This document shows positions 15,797 through 25,288 of a stretch of DNA of 64,000 nt, one piece after another (positions within the stretch are counted from its first letter, which is position 1; every line of letters begins with the position of its first letter). The stretch covers positions 1 through 64,000 of the forward strand of contig CAYGPI010000002.1 in the NCBI GenBank assembly GCA_964351745.1. Direction: 5' to 3'. Both the position numbers and the translations under genes were made by a program. Source of the DNA: CAYNJF01 sp964351745. Its GTDB lineage: Bacteria; Pseudomonadota; Gammaproteobacteria; Berkiellales; Berkiellaceae. Below the pieces are notes generated by a model. That model did no database searches and was not told where the DNA came from. It worked only from the letters and a program-made list of their open reading frames with translations.

Positions 15797-17255
15797 GAAT
15801 GTTATAGTCGTAGTCTGTTTCGTTGGAATCTTTCTGATTGGATTCGTTGGAGGAAAATATACTTCTTTAAGTAATAGTGAGGAACTATTGTCAAGTGAGG
15901 GGGGTGCGAGTGAACCCAAGATTAAATACTGGGTTGCCCCCATGGATCCCAATTTCCGAAGAGATAGACCTGGCAAATCACCAATGGGGATGGATTTGGT
16001 TCCTGTTTATGATGAAGATGAAGTGGCTGATGAGTCTGTTGTTAAAATATCACCTCAAGTTGAAAATAATTTTGGTGTCAAAATAGCTGAAGTGAAAAAG
16101 TCTAATATATCTAAGATAATCGATACAGTTGGATACGCCACAGTTGATGAGAATAAAATTGAGCATGTTACTACCTATGTGGAGGGGTGGATAAGAAATC
16201 TCGTAGTTAAAACAACAGACGAAAAAGTAGAAAAAGGGCAGTTGTTATTTGAGTTGTACTCACCTGTGTTAGTTCAAGCTCAAGAAGAGTACGTTTTAGC
16301 CTTGAACTCAAGTAATAAAGAGTTGATAAATGCAGGTGAGCAAAAACTAGAAACTTTAGGAGTCACAATAGATCAAATAAAACTATTAAAGCAAACCAAG
16401 AAAGTCACAAGTGAAATTAAAGTTTTTGCTAATCAACCAGGCATCATATCAAGCTTATCAATCCGTGAAGGTATGTATGTAAAGCCTGGTACTCAAATTA
16501 TGACCATTGAAGATCTTTCGAGTATTTGGGTTATCGCTGAGGTTTTTGAGAAGAATGCAAATCTAGTAGAAGTCGGGCAACACGCGGTGGCTAAGTTTCC
16601 ATACATGCCTGGTAAAGAATGGATGGGTAAGGTTGACTATGTGTATCCATCATTAGATAAAAAGACACACACCTTAAGAGTGAGGATCACATTTCCAAAT
16701 ATAGACATTCTTATCAAACCTAACATGTATGCAAATGTTAATATTCATGCAAATCCTCTTCATGATGTTTTAACCATTCCAAGTACTGCTTTAATTAGAG
16801 CAGGGAGAGGAGATAGAGTTATTTTATCCCTAGGTGAGGGTTTATATCGGCCTCAACCGGTTAAAATAGGCTATCAGTCTAATGGTGAAAATGTGGTTTT
16901 ATCTGGACTGAGTCAGGGTGACAATGTTGTCACATCAGCGCAGTTTTTAATTGACTCTGAGTCCAGCATTAAGGCTTCTTTCTCTAGATTAGATAATAGC
17001 TCTGTCGATGAAAGTGAAGTTATTGAATATAAAGAATATATGGCGATGGCATCAGTTACCAAGATCAATAAAGAGAAGCATACTGTATTGTTAGATCATC
17101 AAGCAATTCCAGAAATTGAGATGCCTGCTATGAAAATGGAGATTATGGTTGATAAGGCTGTAGATTTAGGTGACTTATCAGAAGGGGATAACATCCACTT
17201 TATTTTTATCATGAAAGACAATGAGATGTTGATAACTCAAATCCATATTATGTAA
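15789..17255 (+). CDS. cusB: Cu/Ag efflux periplasmic adaptor CusB with fused metal-binding domains
   Basis: A 488-aa membrane-fusion protein anchored by an N-terminal TM/signal segment (IVVVCFVGIFLIGFVGG). Next is a heavy-metal-binding domain with VAPMDPN.RRDRPGKSPMGMDLVPVY. The middle is the usual barrel-sandwich, lipoyl and beta-barrel adaptor. The C-terminal 70 residues form a CusF-like domain (AVDLGDLSEGDNIHFIF preceded by IPEIEMPAMKMEI, whose Met residues bind Cu(I)). It collects Cu(I)/Ag(I) and links CusA to CusC. ATG at 15789 is preferred to GTG at 15783 because GGGGA lies about 9 nt upstream. It overlaps the cusC end. Confidence 0.92.
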   Translation: MSKNVIVVVCFVGIFLIGFVGGKYTSLSNSEELLSSEGGASEPKIKYWVAPMDPNFRRDRPGKSPMGMDLVPVYDEDEVADESVVKISPQVENNFGVKIAEVKKSNISKIIDTVGYATVDENKIEHVTTYVEGWIRNLVVKTTDEKVEKGQLLFELYSPVLVQAQEEYVLALNSSNKELINAGEQKLETLGVTIDQIKLLKQTKKVTSEIKVFANQPGIISSLSIREGMYVKPGTQIMTIEDLSSIWVIAEVFEKNANLVEVGQHAVAKFPYMPGKEWMGKVDYVYPSLDKKTHTLRVRITFPNIDILIKPNMYANVNIHANPLHDVLTIPSTALIRAGRGDRVILSLGEGLYRPQPVKIGYQSNGENVVLSGLSQGDNVVTSAQFLIDSESSIKASFSRLDNSSVDESEVIEYKEYMAMASVTKINKEKHTVLLDHQAIPEIEMPAMKMEIMVDKAVDLGDLSEGDNIHFIFIMKDNEMLITQIHIM

Positions 17256-17284
17256 AGGACAAGATCTCTACACAGGATGTATAT

Positions 17285-20200
17285 ATGATAAACAGTATTA
17301 TTAGTTGGTCTATAAAAAATAGATTTATCGTTATAATAACGACGCTTTTCTTATTCCTTTTTGGGATATATTCTCTTAAGACTACACCAGTAGACGCTAT
17401 TCCTGATTTATCAGATGTGCAAGTCATTATCAAGACTTCATATCCAGGTCAAGCGCCTCAAGTTGTTGAAGATCAAGTCACTTATCCGTTAGCTACCGTT
17501 ATGCTAACAGTGCCTGGCGCTATCAACGTTAGGGGATATTCATTCTTCGGAGATTCATATGTGTATATCATTTTTGAAGATGGCACAGATCCATATTGGG
17601 CTAGGACAAGAGTTCTAGAATATCTTAACCAGGCTGCAAGTAACTTACCCGACGGTGCTATGCCAGCATTGGGCCCTGATGCAACGGGGGTGGGCTGGGT
17701 TTACGAATATGCATTAGTAGATAAAACTGGCCAGCATGATATATCAGAATTAACGAGCTTGCAAAATTGGTTTTTAAAGTTTGAGTTGCAAACGGTACAG
17801 GGGGTATCGGAAGTTGCGACAGTTGGAGGTATGGTTAAGCAGTATCAAGTCACTTTAGAGCCTAACAGGATAAGAGCATATGGTTTAACACTTAAATCAG
17901 TTAAGGATGCTATTCAAAATGCTAATCTTGAGGTGGGTGGCTCCGTTTTAGAGATGGGTGAAGCGGAGTACATGATAAGGTCAAAAGGATACATTAAAAA
18001 TCTTGAGGACCTTGAAAATATTCCTCTAGGGGTAAATAGTAACGGAACGCCAATTCTTTTATCTAATGTTGCCAAAATCTCAATTGGCCCACAAATGAGA
18101 CGTGGTATCGCTGAATTGGATGGTAAAGGTGAAGTGGTTGGTGGCATTATTGTTATGCGCCAAGGTGAAAATGCACTTAAGACAATCCAACATGTTAAGA
18201 ACAAGCTGAATGACTTAAAGAAAAGCTTGCCTGATGGTGTAGAAATTGTTGAAACATATGATCGATCAGGATTAATTGAACGAGCCATTGATACTCTGAG
18301 AAGTAAACTAGTAGAAGAAACAATAGCTGTTATCATCATTTGTTTTTTATTCTTATTTCATTTCAGATCGTCATTAATTATCGTAATAAGCTTGCCGATT
18401 GCAATATTATGTGCATTCATGATAATGCGCGTGCAGGGGATCAATGCCAATATCATGTCTTTAGGTGGGATTGCTATTGCAATCGGAGTCATGGTAGATG
18501 CCGCCATAGTGATGATAGAAAATGTTCATAAACATTTTGAAAAAAATGAGGTGTCGGATAAGAATCGATGGGACATCATAAGAGACGCGACTATAGAAGT
18601 AGGGCCTCCAATCTTCTTTTCTTTGCTGATTATTACATTAAGCTTCATGCCCGTTTTTGCCCTTCAGGCTCAGGAAGGGAGGCTGTTTTCACCTTTGGCG
18701 TATACAAAAACATATGCCATGGCAGCTTCTGCAATTTTAGCAATCACTTTAGTTCCTGTATTAATGGGATATTTTATAAGAGGAAAAATTGTACCCGAGC
18801 ATAAAAATCCAATTAATAGATGCTTAATTGCAGTCTATAAACCCATCATTAATATGGTGCTAAATTTTCCTAAAGCCATGATAATAGCTTCATTGCTGGT
18901 CGTTGTTTCTTGTTATTGGCCTCTATCGAAGTTGGGCTCTGAGTTTATGCCAGAACTGGATGAGGGTGATTGGATGTATATGCCAACTACCATGCCCGGG
19001 ATATCTATAGGAAAAGCCCGCCAACTTTTGCAGCAAACAGATAAGCTCATTATGTCTGTTCCGGAAGTCGATAGGGTTTTTGGAAAGATCGGTAGAGCTG
19101 AATCTGCCACAGATCCTGCGCCTTTGACCATGATTGAAACTGTGATTCAGTTTAAAGATAAGTCCCAATGGAGAGATGGGATGACTTCGGATAAATTAAA
19201 ACAAGAACTTAATCAAATTGTAAAAATACCTGGGCTTACCAATGCTTGGGTCATGCCAATTAAAACAAGAATAGACATGTTGGCAACAGGCATCAAAACA
19301 CCAGTAGGGATTAAGGTGTCAGGACCAGATCTGTCTGAGATTCAAAGAATTGGTGAACAGCTTGAAAGAACCTTAACAAATGTTAAAGGAACGGCTTCAG
19401 TATTTGCCGATAGAGCAGTAGGTGGACGTTATATAACGATCGACATTAAAAGAAAAGAAGCGGCAAGATTTGGTTTAAATATTAAAGATATCCAAGAGGT
19501 AGTAAGAACAGCCATTGGAGGAATGAATGTTTCTGAAACTATCGAAGGTAGGGAGCGTTATCCAATCAACCTACGCTATCCCCAGTATGATAGAGATTCC
19601 TTAGAAAAGATAAAGGATTTGCCTATTGTGACGCCTGTTGGTACACATACATCTTTAGAAGATGTTGCAGATGTTTATATTGAGGAAGGGCCTCCAGCTA
19701 TTAAAAGCGAAAATGCGTCTCTTACAGGCTGGGTATTGGTAGACATCGAAAATGTTGATGTAGGGACATACATTAATGCAGCAAAAGATGCTATTGCAAA
19801 TCATTTAGAAATTCCGGCGGGATACAGTCTTAACTGGTCTGGTCAATATGAATATATGAATAGAGCTAAAGAGAGGTTAACGCTGGTAGGTCCATTGGCC
19901 TTAGGTATAATTATTTTTCTATTATATTTGTGCTTTAGAAGGATAGGTGAGGTCTTTTTGATACTCTTTACCTTACCGCTCTCACTAGCTGGTGGGTTAT
20001 GGCTTCTATTCTTACTTGATTATAATCTATCTGTTGCTGCAGGTGTAGGGTTCATAGGCCTAGCTGGGGTGGCTGTTGAAATAGGTGTTGTAATGCTTGT
20101 TTATCTAAATCAGGCATATGAGGCAAAGGCCTCAGATTCCCATCAACTAAGTCTTACTGAGTTAAAAGAATCGGTTATCGAAGGGACCCTTTTAAGGGTT

Positions 20201-20404
20201 AGGCCAATAGTCATGACAGTGTCGGCTACTATTGTTGGGTTATTACCAATTATGTTTGGCGCTGGTACAGGATCTGAGGTTATGAAAAGAATCGCTGCTC
20301 CAATGGTAGGTGGCATGGTTAGTGCAATTATTTTAGCTTTGTTAGTCATTCCAGCAGTGTATTACGTTTGGAAATCAAAGAGTATACAAGTCTCCACTAC
20401 GTAG
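17285..20404 (+). CDS. cusA: Cu(I)/Ag(I) RND efflux pump CusA
   Basis: A 1039-aa, 12-TM heavy-metal-efflux RND transporter. The start MINSIISWSIKNRFIVI and the TM4 motif VMVDAAIVMIENVHKH are typical of HME-RND pumps. Three methionines match the E. coli CusA metal relay (573, 623, 672) with a constant offset: Met566 in MYMPTT, Met616 in PLTMIET and Met665 in RIDMLATG. This argues for monovalent Cu/Ag rather than Zn/Co/Cd. It pumps metal from periplasm/cytoplasm through CusB-CusC using the proton gradient. It is 30 bp after cusB and intact. Confidence 0.95.
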   Translation: MINSIISWSIKNRFIVIITTLFLFLFGIYSLKTTPVDAIPDLSDVQVIIKTSYPGQAPQVVEDQVTYPLATVMLTVPGAINVRGYSFFGDSYVYIIFEDGTDPYWARTRVLEYLNQAASNLPDGAMPALGPDATGVGWVYEYALVDKTGQHDISELTSLQNWFLKFELQTVQGVSEVATVGGMVKQYQVTLEPNRIRAYGLTLKSVKDAIQNANLEVGGSVLEMGEAEYMIRSKGYIKNLEDLENIPLGVNSNGTPILLSNVAKISIGPQMRRGIAELDGKGEVVGGIIVMRQGENALKTIQHVKNKLNDLKKSLPDGVEIVETYDRSGLIERAIDTLRSKLVEETIAVIIICFLFLFHFRSSLIIVISLPIAILCAFMIMRVQGINANIMSLGGIAIAIGVMVDAAIVMIENVHKHFEKNEVSDKNRWDIIRDATIEVGPPIFFSLLIITLSFMPVFALQAQEGRLFSPLAYTKTYAMAASAILAITLVPVLMGYFIRGKIVPEHKNPINRCLIAVYKPIINMVLNFPKAMIIASLLVVVSCYWPLSKLGSEFMPELDEGDWMYMPTTMPGISIGKARQLLQQTDKLIMSVPEVDRVFGKIGRAESATDPAPLTMIETVIQFKDKSQWRDGMTSDKLKQELNQIVKIPGLTNAWVMPIKTRIDMLATGIKTPVGIKVSGPDLSEIQRIGEQLERTLTNVKGTASVFADRAVGGRYITIDIKRKEAARFGLNIKDIQEVVRTAIGGMNVSETIEGRERYPINLRYPQYDRDSLEKIKDLPIVTPVGTHTSLEDVADVYIEEGPPAIKSENASLTGWVLVDIENVDVGTYINAAKDAIANHLEIPAGYSLNWSGQYEYMNRAKERLTLVGPLALGIIIFLLYLCFRRIGEVFLILFTLPLSLAGGLWLLFLLDYNLSVAAGVGFIGLAGVAVEIGVVMLVYLNQAYEAKASDSHQLSLTELKESVIEGTLLRVRPIVMTVSATIVGLLPIMFGAGTGSEVMKRIAAPMVGGMVSAIILALLVIPAVYYVWKSKSIQVSTT

Positions 20405-20479
20405 GTTGGTCACTTTACGCAAGATATAAATTTTGCTAGGGATAATATTGATGTTTCAGATTTATATACAGGGAATTTT

Positions 20480-21784
20480 ATGAGAACAATCGGATTTATA
20501 GAAAGTACTTTTTATACAATTTTTTTAATGTGTATGTTTATGTTCAGTGCCCCCCTGTACTCGCAAAAAAATGATGAGAAAGGTCATGATCATGATGAGG
20601 GCCATGCTAACCATCAATCAAAAAGCCATGAAGATAACAAGATAGCTCATGATCAAGATGAGGAAAAAGACCATGACGATGAAGATCATAATGAGTCAAT
20701 CAGTCATGATCATCATGGTGCTGTCTCGATTAAAACTGAGGACCTCGGTTTGTTCGAGGTTGAGATCGTAAAGGTTAAAAGTGGAGAGATTAAGAAATTA
20801 ATATCTATCCCAGGTGAGGTTTCCCTTAATAAGGATAAAATCACCCATGTCGTTCCTCGGGCTTCAGGTATTGTAACAAGTGTTCATAAAAATATAGGCG
20901 AGAAAGTAAAGAAAGGGGATCTTCTTGCTACCTTAGAAAGTGCGGAGCTTGCAGATGCCAAGTCAAAATATTTATCATCTCTGGAAAGACTGAGTGTTGA
21001 CAAAGAGATATTTGAACTTGTCGAAAAACTCAAAAAGCAAGGAGTCTCTTTTAGTAAAGAATACTTGGATGCCAAGTCACAGTTTGCTGAAGCAAATATC
21101 CAGTCTAAAAATGCTAAACAAAAATTATTAACATATGGATTGAAAGAAAAAGAGTTAGAAAATATATCTGCTGAAAATATTAGTAGATTTATGCAGTATC
21201 AAGTATTTGCTCCGATTGAAGGAATTGTTTTAGACAAGCATATATCTATTGGAGAGTTCATCAAAGATGATAGGGTAACTATGACTATTGTTAATTTGGA
21301 TGATGTTTGGATAAACCTTAATGTTTTTCAAGACGATTTTCCACATGTTATCGTAGGTACAGAGGTTGATATTGTTCCACGCAATACAAAGAAGGTAATG
21401 AAATACAAGATAGATTATATGGCGCCAGTCGTAAATGAAACTACACGCACTGGATTGGCGAGAGTTATTGCTATCAATAAGAATAACCTCTGGCGTCCAG
21501 GAGAGTTTATTAAAGGGTCGGTTATAAAGAATAGATTGATAGTTAATATGTTAGTTCCAAAATCAGCAGTTCAAAGTGTAAATGGGAAGAAAATTGTATT
21601 TGTTGAAGATAATGAACATATTGGTACCTTTTTTCCAAAGGAAGTTGTCCTTGGGGAGAGTGATGCCATGCATTTTGAAATTGCTTCTGGGTTAGAACTC
21701 GGAGATAACGTTGTGAGCAAAGGCTCTTTTATGTTAAAGGCTCAAGCGTCAAAAGCTGAGTTAGAAGATGGTCACAACCACTAA
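20480..21784 (+). CDS. czcB: Divalent-metal RND adaptor (CzcB-like) with His-rich N-terminus
   Basis: A 434-aa membrane-fusion protein. A signal/TM segment (about residues 9-27) is followed by a strikingly His/Asp/Glu-rich stretch (about residues 33-78, many HDHD and HD repeats), a likely periplasmic Zn/Co/Cd buffer. The core has the biotinyl-lipoyl-like ASGIVTSVHKNIGEKVKKGDLLATLE, a coiled coil and VFAPIEGIVLDKHISIGEFI. The C-terminus ends EDGHNH, again metal-binding. It pairs with the CzcA-like pump 12 bp downstream. It lacks the CusF fusion seen in the upstream CusB, which suggests different metal specificity. Confidence 0.9.
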   Translation: MRTIGFIESTFYTIFLMCMFMFSAPLYSQKNDEKGHDHDEGHANHQSKSHEDNKIAHDQDEEKDHDDEDHNESISHDHHGAVSIKTEDLGLFEVEIVKVKSGEIKKLISIPGEVSLNKDKITHVVPRASGIVTSVHKNIGEKVKKGDLLATLESAELADAKSKYLSSLERLSVDKEIFELVEKLKKQGVSFSKEYLDAKSQFAEANIQSKNAKQKLLTYGLKEKELENISAENISRFMQYQVFAPIEGIVLDKHISIGEFIKDDRVTMTIVNLDDVWINLNVFQDDFPHVIVGTEVDIVPRNTKKVMKYKIDYMAPVVNETTRTGLARVIAINKNNLWRPGEFIKGSVIKNRLIVNMLVPKSAVQSVNGKKIVFVEDNEHIGTFFPKEVVLGESDAMHFEIASGLELGDNVVSKGSFMLKAQASKAELEDGHNH

Positions 21785-21796
21785 AAGGATACCAGA

Positions 21797-24700
21797 ATGG
21801 AAAGAGTAGTTAAATTTTTTATTACCAACCAATTACTGGTATGGATTTTGTCAAGCCTTATTATATTTGGAGGGATATTTAGTTTTTATAAACTCAATAT
21901 AGACACTTTTCCAGATGTAACCCCTACTTTAGTTCAGGTGTTTACTGAAACCGAAGGTTTATCTCCAGAAGATATTGAGAAATATGTAACCTATCCTATT
22001 GAAGTAGCTATGAATGGGCTGCCAAGCCTCAAACAAGTGCGTTCATTATCTAATTTTGGGCTATCTGTCATTAACGTATATTTTGAAGATGGGACAGATA
22101 TATATTTTGCGCGTCAACTTGTTGCTGAAAGACTAGCTTTAGCGAGTAAAGAAATTCCTGATGGGTTTGGTGTGCCACAAATGGGGCCAATAACAACTGG
22201 TTTGGGGCAAATTTTATTCTATTATATTAAAGATGAAAATAATAAATATGATATGACTGAAATTCGAACGATTCAAGATTGGGTTGTCAAATTTAACCTG
22301 CAAAACATTCCTGGTGTAACAGAAGTTTTATCTATTGGTGGCAAAGTAAAACAATATCAAGTAAGGGTACACCCTGAAAAGCTATTGAAATATAATATTT
22401 CTTTGAATGAAATATTGAACAACCTTTATGATAACAATTCAAATGTTGGTGCTCAATTCATCGTAAAAAACTCTGAGGAGTTTATAATACATTCTTTTGG
22501 GCTGGCGCAACAAATTTCTGACTTGGAGAGAATTGTGATAGCAGTCCATGATGGCACTCCAATATTTCTAAAACATATTGCGGATATCTCCATTGGTGGA
22601 GAAATTCGACGAGGCTTAACTACTCTTAATGGTAAAGATGAGGCCGTCGTTGGAATGGTGCTGAAGTTGATAGGTACAAATACTGCTGAGGTTATTGACA
22701 AAGTTAAGAAAAAGATAACTACGATCAATGAATCTCTTCCTGAAGGATTAGAAATTATAACTTACTATGACCAAGCAACTTTAGTATCTAAAAGTATTAG
22801 CACCATCAATCAGGCTCTTTTACAAGGTGTTTTGATGGTGGTAGTCATCATATTTATATTTATGGGTGGTATTAGGCCAAGCATCATTGCCGCCATGTCC
22901 ATTCCTTTTTCAATAGCGTTAGCCTTCATACTTATGAAACTTACTGGTATGTCAGCGAATTTGATGTCTTTAGGCGGGCTTGCGATTGCGATTGGCATGT
23001 TAGTGGATGGCAGTATTGTTATCATCGAAAACATCGATAGATTATTGAATGATAATAGTGAGAAGAGAACATTTGTTCAAACAGTAATTAGAGCAAGTAG
23101 TGAGGTTATCCGGCCCATCGCATTTGCGATATTGACTATTATGATTGTTTTCATCCCATTGTTCACACTTCAGGGTGTTGAGGGTAAAACTTTTAAACCA
23201 CTTGCCATTACTGTTACTTTTGGAATGATTGGTTCTTTAATATATGCAATCATTGTCACTCCTGTGTTTGCTAAGGTATTTATGAAACCCAGTAATGGGG
23301 ATACAAGGCTTGGGTGGATAGATAGAATAATCATTCCTAGATATAGAAGCTTAGTGACCTATTTTGTAAGTCAACGAAAGGCTGCAATCGTATTAGCACT
23401 AGGAATGCTTACGCTAGGAGGGGTGAGTTTTCCATTTCTCGGTTCTGAATTTGTTCCGAGACTTAATGAGGGGGATATGCTCATTCGTGCTGCGATGCCG
23501 CCATCCATTTCGTTGGAAGAAGCAAAGCATACAATTCTTAAATTTGAGAAAAAAATGCTTAAAAATTTTGAGGAAGTTACAACGATTGTATCTAGGATAG
23601 GACGAGGTGAAATTGGAGCTCATGCCGATCCGGTTAATAGTGCGGAGATATTTGTATCTTTAAAACCTAAATCCCAGTGGAAGCATGGTAACTCTATGGA
23701 TAAGCTGAGTCAGGCGATGAGTACCTATTTTGAAGATTTTCCAGGAGTGAAATTCAACTTTACACAACCTATTGCTGCTGCGGTTGATGAGCTTTTAACA
23801 GGCACCAAGGCGCAGCTTGCTATAAAGCTTTTTGGCGATGACTTAGAGACTTTAAAAGATGTGGCTGATGAAATAGAGCAAGTTGTTAAAACAATACGTG
23901 GTGCTTCAGATGTGCAGGCAGATCAAATCGGTGGTTCTCCTCAACTAAAAATAGTTATTGATAGAGAGGCCATATCAAGATATGACATTAATATACAAGA
24001 TATTCAAAATGTTATAAGCATAGCCATTGGGGGCATCAATGCTGGTCAAGTGTTTGAGGGGACAAAAAGATTTAATATTAATGTTCGTTATACGGAAAAT
24101 TCAAGATCTAATATCGATGATATTAGGAACATCATTATTTCATCCCCTACTGGCGCTTTAGTCCCATTGAAGAATTTGGCTAAAATTGAGGAGGTTATTG
24201 GGCCAAGACAAATTTCAAGAGAAAACAGCCAGCGGTTTATAACAGTTCAAGCGAATGTTAGAGACAGAGACATGGGATCGTTTGTGAGCGAAGGCAAGAA
24301 GCTTATTGCTGATAAAGTTAATATTCCTTCAGGATATTTCGTGACCTGGGGAGGTCAATTTGAACTTCAACAGCAAGCTAACCAGCGTCTAATGGTTGTG
24401 ATTCCAGTCACACTATTCTTAGTATTTTTAATATTATTTAGCAGTTTCAACTCGCTTAGAAATGCAACCTTGATTTTTCTTAATATCCCGTTGGCAATGG
24501 TAGGTGGTATATTAGCTTTATTGATCTCTGGCCAAAACCTTTCAGTACCATCATCTGTAGGGTTTATCGCTCTATTTGGTATAGCACTTGGTAATGGAAT
24601 GGTTTTAGTTACTTATTTGAACAAGTTGGTTTCAGAGGGTCAAGATATTAATATGGCAAGTATTAATGGTGCGTGTTTGAGGCTCCGTCCAGTATTAATG

Positions 24701-24883
24701 ACCGCTTTTACAACTGTACTGGGGCTGTTGCCACTATTGTGGTCGACAGGTACCGGAAGTGAAGTGCAAAGGCCACTAGCGACTGTTGTTATCGGGGGAA
24801 TTTTTACCTCCACGATTCTAACCTTGCTTGTTATACCTTCTGTATATAAGTGGTTTTCAATAAATAGTTCTTTAGGTGAGTAA
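21797..24883 (+). CDS. czcA: Heavy-metal RND efflux pump (CzcA-like)
   Basis: A 1028-aa, 12-TM RND transporter. The N-terminal helix is followed by LNIDTFPDVTPTLVQVFTE, characteristic of CzcA/CnrA pumps, and the TM4 motif is GMLVDGSIVIIENIDR. The three CusA methionines are not conserved here (the second half reads MLIRAAMPPS, AEIFVSLKP and DELLTGTKA at the corresponding blocks), supporting a divalent-metal substrate (Zn/Co/Cd/Ni). It is the last gene of the cargo operon, followed by a hairpin (24992-25030). No partner outer-membrane gene follows; CusC at 14525 may serve both pumps. Confidence 0.93.
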   Translation: MERVVKFFITNQLLVWILSSLIIFGGIFSFYKLNIDTFPDVTPTLVQVFTETEGLSPEDIEKYVTYPIEVAMNGLPSLKQVRSLSNFGLSVINVYFEDGTDIYFARQLVAERLALASKEIPDGFGVPQMGPITTGLGQILFYYIKDENNKYDMTEIRTIQDWVVKFNLQNIPGVTEVLSIGGKVKQYQVRVHPEKLLKYNISLNEILNNLYDNNSNVGAQFIVKNSEEFIIHSFGLAQQISDLERIVIAVHDGTPIFLKHIADISIGGEIRRGLTTLNGKDEAVVGMVLKLIGTNTAEVIDKVKKKITTINESLPEGLEIITYYDQATLVSKSISTINQALLQGVLMVVVIIFIFMGGIRPSIIAAMSIPFSIALAFILMKLTGMSANLMSLGGLAIAIGMLVDGSIVIIENIDRLLNDNSEKRTFVQTVIRASSEVIRPIAFAILTIMIVFIPLFTLQGVEGKTFKPLAITVTFGMIGSLIYAIIVTPVFAKVFMKPSNGDTRLGWIDRIIIPRYRSLVTYFVSQRKAAIVLALGMLTLGGVSFPFLGSEFVPRLNEGDMLIRAAMPPSISLEEAKHTILKFEKKMLKNFEEVTTIVSRIGRGEIGAHADPVNSAEIFVSLKPKSQWKHGNSMDKLSQAMSTYFEDFPGVKFNFTQPIAAAVDELLTGTKAQLAIKLFGDDLETLKDVADEIEQVVKTIRGASDVQADQIGGSPQLKIVIDREAISRYDINIQDIQNVISIAIGGINAGQVFEGTKRFNINVRYTENSRSNIDDIRNIIISSPTGALVPLKNLAKIEEVIGPRQISRENSQRFITVQANVRDRDMGSFVSEGKKLIADKVNIPSGYFVTWGGQFELQQQANQRLMVVIPVTLFLVFLILFSSFNSLRNATLIFLNIPLAMVGGILALLISGQNLSVPSSVGFIALFGIALGNGMVLVTYLNKLVSEGQDINMASINGACLRLRPVLMTAFTTVLGLLPLLWSTGTGSEVQRPLATVVIGGIFTSTILTLLVIPSVYKWFSINSSLGE

Positions 24884-24991
24884 AGTGATGAAAGAGATTG
24901 AAGCCAATTCAACTTGTTGATTGAATTTGATCTGGTTGGGAATAGTGATGAGTACCCATGTGAATACTAATATAGTTTTGTTGTATGGCGT

Positions 24992-25030
24992 GGCTAGATA
25001 GATGCTCTTAGCATAAGCATTTATCTAGCC
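24992..25030. terminator. Hairpin between convergent czcA and alpA-like genes
   Basis: A 15-bp stem with one mismatch (GGCTAGATAGATGCT at 24992-25006 with AGCATTTATCTAGCC at 25016-25030) and a 9-nt loop. Its position between convergent transcripts suggests bidirectional termination or mRNA 3'-end protection. T-runs are poor, so it may not be an efficient intrinsic terminator. It covers the last codons of the alpA-like gene. Confidence 0.5.
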
Positions 25031-25211
25031 ATTTATCCAAATCGTCTTTTAGATAGCGCACACTTTTTCCAATCTTTAAGAACCTAGGGCCTGACCTGCG
25101 GTTCCCTAACTTACCTTCGCTGCGATCTTTGCGTAGAAAGGCTACACTCATGCCCACATAAAGGGCAGCTTCTTTCTCAGTAAGGCATCTTTTCTTTATG
25201 TTGAGTTCCAT
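25008..25211 (-). CDS. AlpA/excisionase-like helix-turn-helix protein
   Basis: A 67-aa protein with a MerR/excisionase-type winged helix: LTEKEAALYVGMSVAFLRKDR is the HTH, followed by GPRFLKIGKSVRYLKDDLDKWL, the wing and C-helix typical of AlpA and phage Xis families. It probably acts as recombination directionality factor or as a transcription regulator of the integrase. In most related elements such a gene is adjacent to int; here 10.5 kb of efflux genes separate them. It is downstream of, and co-oriented with, the CI-like repressor. Confidence 0.8.
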   Translation of the reverse strand: MELNIKKRCLTEKEAALYVGMSVAFLRKDRSEGKLGNRRSGPRFLKIGKSVRYLKDDLDKWLDKCLC

Positions 25212-25288
25212 TGCTTATTTATCCTCAATCCGTATTTTGTATTACCATAAGATACTTAGTTTAATGAGTCAATGCATTGGTTTTAAGT

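Noticed and set aside
17914..18339. 141-aa minus-strand ORF
   Set aside because: Lies wholly antisense to cusA, which has full family conservation; no ribosome site or domain of its own.
24884..25007. Additional att site or IS end between efflux genes and phage
   Set aside because: I looked for tRNA-like or arm-like repeats and found none; only a hairpin is present.
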